The position numbers and the translations under genes are program-made. Under the pieces are notes generated by a model that was not told the DNA's origin, searched no databases, and worked only from the letters and a program-made list of their open reading frames with translations. From positions 77,855 through 120,907 of the forward strand of contig JAAXJX010000005.1 in NCBI GenBank assembly GCA_012269595.1: 43,053 nt of DNA, read 5' to 3'. Source of the stretch: Planctomycetia bacterium (GTDB lineage: Bacteria; Planctomycetota; UBA8108; UBA1146). Positions within the stretch are counted from its first letter, which is position 1; every line of letters starts with the position of its first letter. This document shows positions 1-9,683 of this stretch, one piece after another.

Positions 1-3000
1 GGGTAACCGGTTTTTTCGGCGACCACCTCCGCCATGAAACTGACCAGAGAATCCCGTTCCATGGAGTTGCTGACGGGTGGAGCCGGTTCGGGTGTGGGCA
101 CAGTCGCTGGGGGAGCATGGTTTTGAGGGGGAGAGGAAGCCTCGACAACTTCTGCAACGGGTGGATCGAAGGTGGCAACAGGAGTCTCACCCTGGAGGGA
201 ACGGGCCAGTGCATCTTCGGCGGCTTGCTGCTGACGATCCAGAACGTCCCGGATCTCCAGTGCTTTTTCGATGGCATCCATCAATGCCTCTTGTTGATCC
301 ATCAAACGGGAATCTTCACGGGCAGGGGATGTTTGCTGGAGAGCCATGGCAGGAGAGGGGGATGTCGTTACGGATGAATCCATCTGAGGTGAAGTCATGG
401 TTGGGGCGGGCAAATGTGCGGGGGCTGCGGGAACAGGACGCGGTTGACTGTTGGCCAGCCCTTCTCCCGGACGCAAGTTTGCACCACGCAGCCAGACCAC
501 AGGGCCTTTGCCCTCAACGGTGACTTTTTGTTGAAGAGGTTTCCAATTACCCAACTGCACGGCGTAACCGCGCACGGCGATCAAGGCCACTGCTCTGGCA
601 AGAGTGCGGCAATCAGATTCGGTTCCACAGGTGGACTGAACCCGAACCTGTGGATTGCGGTCCGTTGCGATCGCCTTGACCAGACCACTCAGTACTTTTC
701 CGGGGCCCACTTCAATGAAGGTATCTGTCCCCTGCGCAAGCATCGCCTCGATCATTTCCTTAAAGAGAACAGGACGAGCGATCTGGTTGGCAAGAAGAGA
801 TCGGCAGCCGGTTTCATCTGCAGGGTAGGGTGTTGCAGAGGAGTTGGCAAAGACCGGTGATGTGCTGCTGTTGAACCGTACCTTTTGAAGAATTTCCCCA
901 AAAGGCTGGGCGGCGGAAGACACTCGGGTGGAGTGGAATGCTGCTGCCACAGGCAGAGGTGTACATCGCACTCCCCTTTTTTCGAGAAGGACACGTGCGG
1001 CCTCGATGGAATCGGATCCTCCGGAGAGCACGGCCTGTTCCGGAGCATTCCGATTGGCGACCACCAGATCCGGCCAGTTTTCGCTGACGAGGCGTTCCAA
1101 CTCTTCCAGCGGCAGATGGACCGCCAGCATCGTTCCCGCATCCATTCCACCCGCTTCAGCCATCAACTGACCGCGGAAATTGGAGAGCTGATGGAAATCG
1201 GTATCCACAATCCGTCCAGAGGCTGCGAGTGCGGTCAATTCCCCATAGGAATGTCCTGCAAACAACTCTCCCCGAACTCCGAGAGTTTCGAGAACCCGAT
1301 ACAGTCCCAGACTGATGGCTCCGATCGCGGGTTGTGCCACTTCAGTCTGTCTCAGGCGGCTTTCCTGTTGAGTGAGGGCAGCGCTCCACGATCGAACCGG
1401 CCAGATTCTTGAAGAAAGTCCCGAATCTTCATGGGAGTTCCAGAAACTGGCTTCTGCCTTGTCTACAGTGTGGATCATTTCCGGGAATCGGCACGCCTCA
1501 TGACGGCCCATGTCTACCCGTTGGGAGCCCTGTCCGGGGAAGATCACAGCCAGGGGCCCCCGCGGTGCGCCATGGTCACGATCGATTCCGACCGGCAGGT
1601 GCCACCGGGGTTCTGCTTCTCTTTCCAACTGTTGAAGAGCCTGGCTCAACAGTTCAGTCGCATTCGAGTTCTCATGAAGAGTGATCACCAAACGATGCTG
1701 GGAAGCGGATTGGAATGACCGGCGTGTCTCGCGGGCAAGTGCATGGTGAGATTCTTCACTCTCCGCTTCATGCCACCGATTTTGGAAGTCCCGGATCGAA
1801 TGCATCAACTGGCTGGCGTCGTCAGCTGAGAAAGCGATCAGGTCGCTGACACCCAGCCAATCAGCTTCGCTTCGGCTCGATTGATTCTCTTCGAGGACCG
1901 CGTGGAAGTTACTTCCACCAAAGCCAAAGGATGAGACGGCGGCACGACGGGGATGACCCGGTTTAGCGACCCATGGACGTGCGGTCTCTTCCACATGAAA
2001 TGGACTTTGGGAGTCAGCCAGTATTTCCAGTGGTCGCCGGATTTTCAGGCTCGGCGGTTGAACCTTGTGGTGGAGGGCGAGAACGGCCTTGATCAGTCCG
2101 GCTGCTCCAGCTGCCGCTTTGGTGTGGCCGATCTGTGATTTGACAGACCCCAGTGCGACACTCCCCGGGCGAGAGCCGGATTGCCGATACAGTTCGTCGA
2201 GTGCCTTCAGTTCTGTGGCGTCTCCCACTGCGGTTCCGGTTCCATGTGCCTCGACCATTTGGATCGTTTCCGGAGAAACTCCCGCCAGTTCATACCCATC
2301 TCTCAGGGCTCTCTGTTGACCCGGGGAAGTGGGGGCATAGATGGCCGCACCTTTTCCGTCGGAGGACGTTCCCACTGAGAGAATTTTGGAATAGATCCGA
2401 TCCCCATCCCTTACCGCATCTTCCCAGCGTTTGAGAACGACAACACCAATCCCTTCACCGAGAACAGTACCGTCTCCCTCCGCATCGAAGGGGCGGGCAT
2501 CGCCTGTGGGGGAAAGAGCCGGAGTTTTTGAAAAGCACATGTACATGAAGATGTCATTGAAGGTGTCAACTCCACCGGTGACGACGAGGTCAGAACGACC
2601 GTTTTTCAATTCGAGACTCGCAAGATGCAGGGCCGCCAGTGAAGAAGCACAGGCCGCATCGGTCACGCAGTTTGTTCCGTGAAGATCGAGTCGGTTGGCG
2701 ATTCGACCGGCCACGACATTTCCCAGCAATCCCGGGAAAGAGTTCTCCTGCCAATCGACGTACCCCTCTGAAATTTTTCGAACCACCTCAGAGGCGACTG
2801 CGTCATCCACTCCCGATTCTCGCAATGCTTTCCACCAGAGCGGATGACCCAGCCGCGCACCCAGTGGGATCACCAGTTCCAGTGCGCCAGTGACGCCTAG
2901 AATTACCGAAGCTTTTTCCCGATCGAAGGTCTTTTGAGCGTCATATCCAGCATCCTGAAGCGCCTGTTTTGCCGCAACGAGACCCAGAAGTTGCGAGGTA

Positions 3001-3293
3001 TCAGTCGCTTCCAGATCCCGGGGAGTGATGCCGTATTCCAGTGGATGAAATGGAATGGGGGAGAGGAATGCTCCGCGGTTGCCATAGGTTCGATCTGGGG
3101 AATTTTTGTCCGGGTCGTGATAGTCATCCGGAGTCCAGTAGCCGTCGGGGACCTGACCCACATGGTCTGATCCTGCGCGCATTCCGGCCCAGAAGCCGTG
3201 GCGATCATGGCTGCCCGGAAAGAGGCAACCGAGTCCAACCACTGCAATGGAGTCCTCTTTGGAAGTGGAATCTGAGAAAGAAGAGTTCTTCAT
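1..3293 (-). CDS. pfaA: PfaA-like PUFA/polyketide synthase, KS-AT-(ACP) part, 3' end outside window
   Basis: Reading leftward from an ATG at 3293, the frame stays open to the window edge (about 1,097 residues), so the gene is partial. Residues about 10-450 are a ketosynthase with the active-site Cys215 in DAACASS, His350 in EAHGTGT and His390 in IGHTKAAAG, a complete decarboxylating triad. The stretch LEATDTSQLLGLVAAK is typical of PfaA-type rather than ordinary type I polyketide synthases. An acyltransferase follows, with FPGQGSQ and nucleophile Ser682 in GHSYGE. After a Pro/Ala-rich linker the frame reaches VVAEKTGYP at the edge, the usual start of the first acyl carrier domain of PfaA. Later ACP, KR and DH domains must lie outside. 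The start overlaps the pfaD stop by one base (TGATG) and has a GAGGT ribosome site, so translation is probably coupled. The product is inferred to be a polyunsaturated or other secondary long-chain lipid; the exact acyl product cannot be read from this part. Confidence 0.93.
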   Translation of the reverse strand, partial: MKNSSFSDSTSKEDSIAVVGLGCLFPGSHDRHGFWAGMRAGSDHVGQVPDGYWTPDDYHDPDKNSPDRTYGNRGAFLSPIPFHPLEYGITPRDLEATDTSQLLGLVAAKQALQDAGYDAQKTFDREKASVILGVTGALELVIPLGARLGHPLWWKALRESGVDDAVASEVVRKISEGYVDWQENSFPGLLGNVVAGRIANRLDLHGTNCVTDAACASSLAALHLASLELKNGRSDLVVTGGVDTFNDIFMYMCFSKTPALSPTGDARPFDAEGDGTVLGEGIGVVVLKRWEDAVRDGDRIYSKILSVGTSSDGKGAAIYAPTSPGQQRALRDGYELAGVSPETIQMVEAHGTGTAVGDATELKALDELYRQSGSRPGSVALGSVKSQIGHTKAAAGAAGLIKAVLALHHKVQPPSLKIRRPLEILADSQSPFHVEETARPWVAKPGHPRRAAVSSFGFGGSNFHAVLEENQSSRSEADWLGVSDLIAFSADDASQLMHSIRDFQNRWHEAESEESHHALARETRRSFQSASQHRLVITLHENSNATELLSQALQQLEREAEPRWHLPVGIDRDHGAPRGPLAVIFPGQGSQRVDMGRHEACRFPEMIHTVDKAEASFWNSHEDSGLSSRIWPVRSWSAALTQQESRLRQTEVAQPAIGAISLGLYRVLETLGVRGELFAGHSYGELTALAASGRIVDTDFHQLSNFRGQLMAEAGGMDAGTMLAVHLPLEELERLVSENWPDLVVANRNAPEQAVLSGGSDSIEAARVLLEKRGVRCTPLPVAAAFHSTRVSSAAQPFGEILQKVRFNSSTSPVFANSSATPYPADETGCRSLLANQIARPVLFKEMIEAMLAQGTDTFIEVGPGKVLSGLVKAIATDRNPQVRVQSTCGTESDCRTLARAVALIAVRGYAVQLGNWKPLQQKVTVEGKGPVVWLRGANLRPGEGLANSQPRPVPAAPAHLPAPTMTSPQMDSSVTTSPSPAMALQQTSPAREDSRLMDQQEALMDAIEKALEIRDVLDRQQQAAEDALARSLQGETPVATFDPPVAEVVEASSPPQNHAPPATVPTPEPAPPVSNSMERDSLVSFMAEVVAEKTGY

Positions 3294-5068
3294 CAACGAT
3301 ACCTCACGGCTGAATTCGGCTGTTTGTCGAGAGTGAAATTATTTAGTGCGAAGTCGGGAGTGGCCCAGGGACCTGCAGGGATGGAACAACCCATCCTCTG
3401 GAGATCAAGAAGTCGCCAATGCAGGGCGGCACCCTGCATCAGGGCTTCAGCGACGGTCGCCACTTTTCTGGAGGAAGCATGCTCAAGAGAGCTGCCCTGA
3501 ACCCATTCATTGAATGCTCCCATGGCAGGCCCGCACCAGACCTGATAATCGAGAGCCCTGTCAGCGATTCCGCGATTGGCCCAGTCGGAGGATTTCCCCA
3601 GGTACCAGCGGAAGACCAGTGCCATTTTATGGTGGGCGTCCTCTTCAGCTCGATGAACCTGTGAAGGTTCTCTTTCGAGGAAGAATTGGCGAGTCAGTTG
3701 CCAAACTTCCTCAAGGGGCATGCGAAAAATTTCTTTCTCGATGCGTTGTCTGTCAACGCTGGAGAGTTCATCGAGAGAAGAATGATTTCTGTAGAGTTCG
3801 AGCAATTTTTTGGCTCTTGGACCAAACATGGTTCCCCTGCGAAGTACCTGCAGGTGAACACCCATTTCAAACATGTCGGAAGCCGGGGCCATGATGACAT
3901 CCGCAGGGCCGGCTTTTGCCAGGTGCTCCCGGACCACAGCACTGGTGCCCGATTCAACACATGACTGGTGAACCGAACCGACGACGACATACCCAGCGCC
4001 GAGTGCAAAGGCCGCAGCGATCGCTGCAGGAGAACCAAGACCTCCCGCTGCACCGATTCGCACGGAATTGACCCGTGGAAGAGTCTTGCCGAGTCGGTCG
4101 CGCAAATCACAGAAAGCAGGAACCAGTGTGGAGAGGGGGCGATTGTCTGTGTGTCCGCCCGAATCGGCTTCTGCGGTGAGGTCGTCACAGATGGGCCACT
4201 CCCTGGCCCAGTTTGCCTGTTCTTCAGTGATCTCACCGCGCTGAAGCCATCGCTGGACCCATTCATCGGGAGCGGGGGACAGGAACTTGCTTGCCACTTC
4301 CAATCGGGATGCCTTGGCCATGATAGAGAGATCGGAAGTCACTTCACCTGAGGCCAGACGGCGCAGGCTTTTCAGTCTCATTTTGACGAGTGGTTCTGTG
4401 AGATCGATGTAGGCGCTTGCTTCAACGTGCCGAACGCCTCGTTTCCGCAGGAGTTCTGCAACATCCGATTCAATCGTCGGCTCAGAAGGACTGTGGATCA
4501 GATTGGATCCCCACGTTCCCCCGGGGTGGCGTCGATTCAATTCATCGATGGCCTCTTCAACCCTGTTCGGGGTTTGCCCTGCTGCTCCATAGAAGGCCAA
4601 ATTTCCGGAGGACGCCAAGGCAGAGACCAGATCGACACTGGCGATACCATTGGCCATCGATCCACCGACGTAGGCATGGCGCAGTTGGTGTTGTTGGGTG
4701 AAGTACCGGTCCCCAAGAAATTCTGGAGGTGTGGGAGGCAGATATCCCAATATTGAAGTAGCGGATCCCGCCGCAGAAGGTGCTCCGGGTGTCCTCGAAT
4801 TTTCCATCGAGTGAAGACGGGGTTGTGATGGGGAACCACAGACGAGCCAGCCCTTGCCCAGGTCTGCGAAGGCTTTCTCAAAAGGGAATTCCAATCCGGC
4901 TTCAGAAAATGGAACGTTCGCTGCCGATGGATTTCCGGGCAGTGAATGCGGATCAGAATGTTCCCCGAATCCGGCTGCCATCGACACCCCCCGAAGTATT
5001 GGAACTGGAGACCGGGAGAGATCCCGGCCAAGGGGGTTCAAGATACATCCGGTAATGGGCGGAAGCAC
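3293..5068 (-). CDS. pfaD: PfaD-type trans-acting enoyl reductase (nitronate monooxygenase-like TIM barrel)
   Basis: A 591-residue flavin-dependent TIM-barrel protein of the PfaD family, the separate enoyl reductase that works in trans with PfaA/PfaC synthases. Visible family marks are GSMANGIAS near residue 135, YGAAG, IGAAGGLGSPAA and GAGYVVVGSVHQ in the flavin-phosphate region, and FGPRAKKLLELYRNH, which PfaD proteins carry after the barrel. The C-terminal helical part ends near residue 575. The GTG at 5068 has no clear ribosome site. The ATG at 4981 follows a GGGGGGT stretch and is a reasonable alternative start that loses 29 residues of unclear value. It lies immediately upstream of the pfaA-like gene with a one-base overlap, so the two products are likely made together. 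It follows the beta-helix lipoprotein gene after a 69-base gap that contains a hairpin. Confidence 0.92.
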   Translation of the reverse strand: MLPPITGCILNPLGRDLSRSPVPILRGVSMAAGFGEHSDPHSLPGNPSAANVPFSEAGLEFPFEKAFADLGKGWLVCGSPSQPRLHSMENSRTPGAPSAAGSATSILGYLPPTPPEFLGDRYFTQQHQLRHAYVGGSMANGIASVDLVSALASSGNLAFYGAAGQTPNRVEEAIDELNRRHPGGTWGSNLIHSPSEPTIESDVAELLRKRGVRHVEASAYIDLTEPLVKMRLKSLRRLASGEVTSDLSIMAKASRLEVASKFLSPAPDEWVQRWLQRGEITEEQANWAREWPICDDLTAEADSGGHTDNRPLSTLVPAFCDLRDRLGKTLPRVNSVRIGAAGGLGSPAAIAAAFALGAGYVVVGSVHQSCVESGTSAVVREHLAKAGPADVIMAPASDMFEMGVHLQVLRRGTMFGPRAKKLLELYRNHSSLDELSSVDRQRIEKEIFRMPLEEVWQLTRQFFLEREPSQVHRAEEDAHHKMALVFRWYLGKSSDWANRGIADRALDYQVWCGPAMGAFNEWVQGSSLEHASSRKVATVAEALMQGAALHWRLLDLQRMGCSIPAGPWATPDFALNNFTLDKQPNSAVRYR

Positions 5069-5090
5069 CCAGAATGAGGGGATAGAGGAC

Positions 5091-5114
5091 GATTTGGGGA
5101 CTTCTCCTCAAATC
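5091..5114. other. Hairpin in the gap between lipoprotein gene and pfaD
   Basis: GATTTGGGGA, CTTC, TCCTCAAATC forms a 10-bp stem with a tetraloop. It pairs fully, with one G-U, if read on the plus strand, and has one A-C mismatch on the minus strand that carries the genes. No T-run follows on either side, so it is not a convincing terminator. It may set relative expression of pfaD/pfaA against the genes before them, for example as an mRNA processing or attenuation site. Confidence 0.4.
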
Positions 5115-5137
5115 GGTTACGGGCGGCCTGACCCGAC

Positions 5138-7870
5138 TCAGGGCTGGACGAACAAATCGTAGGAAAGATCCGCCAAAATCGGTGAATTGGGCCCTAAAAC
5201 CCGTATCAGGACCATTCCTGAAGGGTCTGGCATGACCCCGAGAAGGTAGGGGTCAAAGAAGAAGGGTGCTTCTGCGGAAGCGGAGAGGAGCAGGTCTCCA
5301 CTGGCAGGGTCACGGACCTCCAGTTGGGGGATCAATGAGGAGCCCTTTCGACGGGCCAAAACCTCAACCTGCAGCGGCTGTCCGGGTGTCATTTCAAGGA
5401 GGTACCAGTCCTCATCGGAAGGTGAACTCAGCTGACCAGCAATCCTGAAGGCATCTCCGGGAAGAGATGGGGTGGTAGCAGCGGAGTTGTTGCTCTGATC
5501 AAGGGCCACATCCTCTTCGATGAGTTGCCCGACGGTCTGGGAGACGACCCGATACAGATCCGATCCATTTTCAAGACCGTTGTGAGGCAAGATCTCAAGG
5601 AGTGTTTGATCCCCAGGGAGTAGATTCGGGTAGTTGAGTCGAACCAATTCGTCTTCGATGGTCACTGCCAGTTGAGCTCTTTGGTCAATCCCGTTGACGC
5701 TGAAATGAATGGCGTCCGTCAGCTCCGGTGATGGGGGCCTGGTGAAGCGCAGCTCCCATGAGGTGGAACTTTGAATCGTCGAAGAGGACGGACTGATCGA
5801 CATCAGTTGTGATTGACTGGGGGGATCAGGCAGTGCGGTATCAGGTCCGACAAAAGAGAGAGGATTGTTTCCACTGGGGCCAATGTTTTGTGGAATGCCA
5901 TCAATATCTTGCCAGGGATTCCCGCTGTTGAGAGCCGCAGAATTGGCAAGGGGAGTCGAATCCTCCATGGGGCCCTGTCCCGGTTCCCAGACGATGATTC
6001 CGACGGGGCCTCCAGCCCTCGCGGGAGGAGGAATCACTTCGTAACCACCACCGACCAGAGGAATCGATTCACGCAGAATGCCATCATCTGCCAGTTCAAT
6101 CATGGTTCCAGGACTCAGGGAAAGGGGTGTCGCCGAAGTCAGGAATCCGGTCGGATCCCATTCTCCCCACTGAATCTCCAACGGTTCGGCAAGCAGAAGT
6201 GTCTCACCCAAAGTTGATCCGTTGGGCAGGGAAACGGGCAGGTCAGTCCCGGCGACGAGGCTGTAACGGATACTGTCGAGTTCAGTCGCATCGGCCGCAT
6301 TGACGATGCTGTCCTGACACTGAATCACGCCTCGGGGAGCATTGAGTGAACCCAGGGCATTGTCGGAAATCCAGCAGTGAGTGACATAAAGACTGCACAG
6401 GTCGAGTGCTTCGACTCCCACTCCCGCATTACCGAGAATGTTGCAGTTGCGAATCAGTGCTTCCGAGCCATCCGGAATCGATGACACAGAAACCCCGGCC
6501 CCGCCATTGACGGTGATCTGATTCCGATTGACGCGAAATGCGGCGGGGGCATCTCCGTCGAGGAATATCCCAGCCAAACCGTTGTCACTGATCCGGGAGT
6601 CATCGATTCTGACACGGATATCCAGATCGTCGAGGGGACTCGAGTCGAGGTCGATCACAATTCCTTCGAGAAAATTACCGGTCACTTCACAGTTGCGAAT
6701 CTTGATTCGTGTCGCCGATGGAAGTCCGATTCCAGGTAGATCCCCGGGGATCGATGCCACATCCAGATCGATGCCTTCGTCACCATTGTCAAAAACGCGG
6801 CAGCGACTGATCTCAACAGAAGAGGTTTCACCAAAGCCCGAGTAAACCCATTGGCTTTCGATGCCCTCATTGAGGTTATTGCGGAATACGGAATCGTCGA
6901 TCTGGATTTGCGGAATGCCAACGATTCGCAGTCCTTCACCATTACATTCAGAAATGACACAATCAGAGATAAAAGCGGTAACCGTGTTTCCTTCAAGGTA
7001 GTCCGATCTCAGATCCAGTCCCTGAGTGATCGCTCCGGACATTTGGCAACGGGTGATTCTGCAAACGCAGTCCTCTGCATAGACGCAGCTTTCGGCAACC
7101 CCATTTCCGCCGAGAATCAGTCCGTCGATTCCACTGAGTTGATCACCGGGACGGATATTGACGAGATCGGTTTGAAAGAGGATTCCAAATTGGCTGGGTT
7201 GTTGAACAGGGTCTCTGAGATCGGGATCGAAGCTGCTTTCAAAGCCGCCGAAAACCATCATGCCAGAAAGCAGGAAGAGATTTTCCGGGTACAGACCCTC
7301 GGCGACATGAATATTCACTCCACCGAGGGGAATGCTGGTCGCGATGGCTTGCCCCATCGTTGGGAATGCAGTTTCCGGGGTGAGTCCATTTGCACCACCC
7401 TGAGCTGCGCCCGATCGAACATAACGTATGGGGTGTGGGGTGACAGGCCATGAAACCTGCTCAGGGCTGACTTCAAGATCCGTATCTCTGGCGAGTACCA
7501 AAACCTCCAACGTGTTTCCATTGGTCAATCCCTCGATCAGAACGTGGTCGGTTCCAATGACTGAGGTGGTCGGTTGGGAAAGATCAAAAGCGTTACCATA
7601 TGGAGTGACGTAGATGAGGTATTCAATTTCGGCCGCAGGGGTCAGGTCGTCGGTTGCTTCATTCCAGCCGACACGGATCCAACCGTCTCCTCCCAACAGA
7701 TCAGCCACTCCGCCAAAGCGGGGATGGGTGACTTGAGCCAGACCGCTGGAACCCAGGCCCTGTGAGTCATCGATGGCGATCTGGTCGATGGTCGGGCGAG
7801 CGGGAGGTTCAAACCGGCTACATCCGATAATGATCAGCAGCAAAAACAGGATTTGGGGTCTTGATCGCAA
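5138..7870 (-). CDS. Lipoprotein with right-handed beta-helix repeats and C-terminal PPC-like domain
   Basis: A 910-residue protein that begins with a short lipoprotein signal (lipobox LIIIGC, Cys17). The start is a TTG ten bases after the upstream stop, with AGGA eight bases before it; no ATG lies before the lipobox. Residues about 25-140 look like a fibronectin-type domain. Residues about 150-560 carry beta-helix turns with repeated short patterns such as ISDCVISECNGEGLRIVG and IRNCEVTGNFLEGIVID, as in DUF1565 and pectate-lyase-fold proteins. The last 100 residues (DEDWYLLEMTPGQ onwards) resemble a bacterial pre-peptidase C-terminal (PPC) domain. It is a clear paralogue of the product at 20718-22838 over the N-terminal part, sharing for example GGVNIHVAEG versus AGVNIYIAEG. 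Beta-helix proteins often bind or modify polysaccharide. No catalytic residues could be identified, so enzyme activity is open. Its place behind the outer-membrane barrel gene suggests a surface role. Confidence 0.85.
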   Translation of the reverse strand: MRSRPQILFLLLIIIGCSRFEPPARPTIDQIAIDDSQGLGSSGLAQVTHPRFGGVADLLGGDGWIRVGWNEATDDLTPAAEIEYLIYVTPYGNAFDLSQPTTSVIGTDHVLIEGLTNGNTLEVLVLARDTDLEVSPEQVSWPVTPHPIRYVRSGAAQGGANGLTPETAFPTMGQAIATSIPLGGVNIHVAEGLYPENLFLLSGMMVFGGFESSFDPDLRDPVQQPSQFGILFQTDLVNIRPGDQLSGIDGLILGGNGVAESCVYAEDCVCRITRCQMSGAITQGLDLRSDYLEGNTVTAFISDCVISECNGEGLRIVGIPQIQIDDSVFRNNLNEGIESQWVYSGFGETSSVEISRCRVFDNGDEGIDLDVASIPGDLPGIGLPSATRIKIRNCEVTGNFLEGIVIDLDSSPLDDLDIRVRIDDSRISDNGLAGIFLDGDAPAAFRVNRNQITVNGGAGVSVSSIPDGSEALIRNCNILGNAGVGVEALDLCSLYVTHCWISDNALGSLNAPRGVIQCQDSIVNAADATELDSIRYSLVAGTDLPVSLPNGSTLGETLLLAEPLEIQWGEWDPTGFLTSATPLSLSPGTMIELADDGILRESIPLVGGGYEVIPPPARAGGPVGIIVWEPGQGPMEDSTPLANSAALNSGNPWQDIDGIPQNIGPSGNNPLSFVGPDTALPDPPSQSQLMSISPSSSTIQSSTSWELRFTRPPSPELTDAIHFSVNGIDQRAQLAVTIEDELVRLNYPNLLPGDQTLLEILPHNGLENGSDLYRVVSQTVGQLIEEDVALDQSNNSAATTPSLPGDAFRIAGQLSSPSDEDWYLLEMTPGQPLQVEVLARRKGSSLIPQLEVRDPASGDLLLSASAEAPFFFDPYLLGVMPDPSGMVLIRVLGPNSPILADLSYDLFVQP

Positions 7871-7880
7871 GGTCTATATC

Positions 7881-9683
7881 CTAAAAGTAATACTTGAACT
7901 GAACCGAGGAGAACCAGCTGTCATCCGGTTCGGATCCGAATGCAGAACCTGGCATGAAATATCCCACTTCAAACTCCATGTCGATCTGATCGAAGACGTC
8001 ATTGAGTCCAATGACCAGATCAATTTCCGAGCCGAGGTCACGGTCGATTCCATTGGGATCGATCCTCAAGCGGGTTCGCCTTAAAAAGTCTGCAGCTTCA
8101 ACCTGATTATACTGGTGATAGACGATATCGACGCTCATGTTTTCATAAGGGCGAACCCCTCCGCCCAGTGTCAAAATGGACATGTTGGAAAGCTCGGGAC
8201 GAAGCAGGACGCCCAGGTAACGGTAGGAAGATATTCCATAGTAGCGGGAATTATTGTCCTGATATCCGGTCTGCCGGAAAGAGTGATCGGTCCCATCGTC
8301 CGGGTCGTCATCCCCGGATCCCCAAGCCCAACCACCGAATAAGTAGGGCTTGCCCCACTTGTCGTCAAACCTTCTTGCCACTTTCAAGTCGCAGCCAAAC
8401 GCAGAGATTTTATCGAAGCCTGTCACCCCTGAAACGTAGGCAGCGTCGGCCCACCAGCGGAGGTCTCCGTCGAGGGCACGCCCATGTGATTGAAAGCCGA
8501 CAAAGAAGGGTGATTCATTGGGGAGCTGAACGGCAAGATTGGGGTCGAATTTCCGATCCTGGATGATATCGATCAGGTAAATCGAATGCTGGGTTTTCGA
8601 TTCCGGGCGGTAAGTCCCTACCAGGATATGTTGATGGCGGTCCTCCAATTCAACAGGAGGATCACCAATGAAGGAAGACCACGAAGCGTCAACGGAGTAG
8701 GGGCCCTCTTCCCAGCGAAGTCTGATCGCATCGAGAGAAGAGTCGTAAAACCACTCACGGCCCTCATCGAAATCCATCCTGCCGATCTCAACGGAAAGAG
8801 GTTTTCCCAGGATTCCGTTCTGGAAATAGTAGAGCTCTTCTAGACCCCTGTCGTCTTCTGAGAGTGTGACAGCCTCATCGTCTTCATCGGTTGTCGAGTT
8901 TTTAGCGCGACCTTTGGCGAAGAAATAGCGATCTGAATCCAGGGACCACAAAGCCTGAAGTGATATCGACCACTCTCTGTCAGTGCGATCAGCAAGCTGA
9001 TTGTCATCCAGATCCAGATTGTTGCGTTCCTCGAACTCGTAATAGAGTCTGCCCGCAATCCCCAACCTTCCTTCCAGAAAGGTTTGTCTGGATTTGGGTC
9101 TTCTCTCATCCCGGTCAAACATTGGCATTGCGACTTTTCGAAAGACTCCGCCTGGAATTTCAGTGGAGCTGCCAACCCTGCATGGAATTCCGTGGATCGT
9201 CAGAATCGGAACTCCGTCTTCGTCCAGATCCTGAGATTCGACATATCCTTCCAGCTCCAGCAGTCCCAACTTCCTGTCAGCAGGATTTGTGTCCACTTCA
9301 ATCTCGACAGCCTTGAAGATCAGTGGAGATACGAATTGTCCTTCAATTTCGAGGCGCCAGTTCTTTTGGATTTCAGCAAGTTCGTGGGATTCTTCGTCGT
9401 CTTCAGAATCGTCAAAGTCGGTCTTTTCGTCGACGAGAATGGTAAAGGGGCCAACGGTGATCTCGGAGCGCTGAAGGTTGACTGAAGATACCGCCCCCTT
9501 GATCTCGAGGAACTCGTCATCCTCTTCCTGGACCAGCTTTACTGCTTCAAGAAACTCTCCGTCATATCTGCCGTCTATTTCAACTCGTGTTCCTGGGGTG
9601 AAGCGGATCTCTGGGTCATCAGCTGTGCTGTTCGGAACCTGCATACAGAGGAATAGCGAAATCAGAATCAATGGATTGGTCAT
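7881..9683 (-). CDS. DUF5666 domain and alginate-export-like outer-membrane beta-barrel protein
   Basis: A 600-residue protein with a signal peptide (MTNPLILISLFLCMQ onwards). The ATG at 9683 is chosen because it overlaps the upstream stop as ATGA and has GGGAG seven bases before it; an in-frame ATG at 9701 lacks this spacing. Residues about 25-180 hold DUF5666-like small barrel repeats (FTPGTRVEIDG, FLEIKGAVSSV, LELEGYVESQ). From about residue 200 the sequence has alternating amphipathic strands and acidic loops such as ERNNLDLDDNQ, as in the alginate-export (AlgE-like) porin family. It ends in VQFKYYF, with the terminal aromatic residue typical of BAM-inserted barrels. It probably provides the outer-membrane step for the product of the glycosyltransferase operon. 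Substrate and channel size cannot be inferred. Confidence 0.82.
   Translation of the reverse strand: MTNPLILISLFLCMQVPNSTADDPEIRFTPGTRVEIDGRYDGEFLEAVKLVQEEDDEFLEIKGAVSSVNLQRSEITVGPFTILVDEKTDFDDSEDDEESHELAEIQKNWRLEIEGQFVSPLIFKAVEIEVDTNPADRKLGLLELEGYVESQDLDEDGVPILTIHGIPCRVGSSTEIPGGVFRKVAMPMFDRDERRPKSRQTFLEGRLGIAGRLYYEFEERNNLDLDDNQLADRTDREWSISLQALWSLDSDRYFFAKGRAKNSTTDEDDEAVTLSEDDRGLEELYYFQNGILGKPLSVEIGRMDFDEGREWFYDSSLDAIRLRWEEGPYSVDASWSSFIGDPPVELEDRHQHILVGTYRPESKTQHSIYLIDIIQDRKFDPNLAVQLPNESPFFVGFQSHGRALDGDLRWWADAAYVSGVTGFDKISAFGCDLKVARRFDDKWGKPYLFGGWAWGSGDDDPDDGTDHSFRQTGYQDNNSRYYGISSYRYLGVLLRPELSNMSILTLGGGVRPYENMSVDIVYHQYNQVEAADFLRRTRLRIDPNGIDRDLGSEIDLVIGLNDVFDQIDMEFEVGYFMPGSAFGSEPDDSWFSSVQFKYYF

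Noticed and set aside
752-3247. Short minus-strand frames within the first 3.3 kb
   Set aside because: They are out of frame with the continuous PfaA-like reading frame, which has all ketosynthase and acyltransferase motifs.
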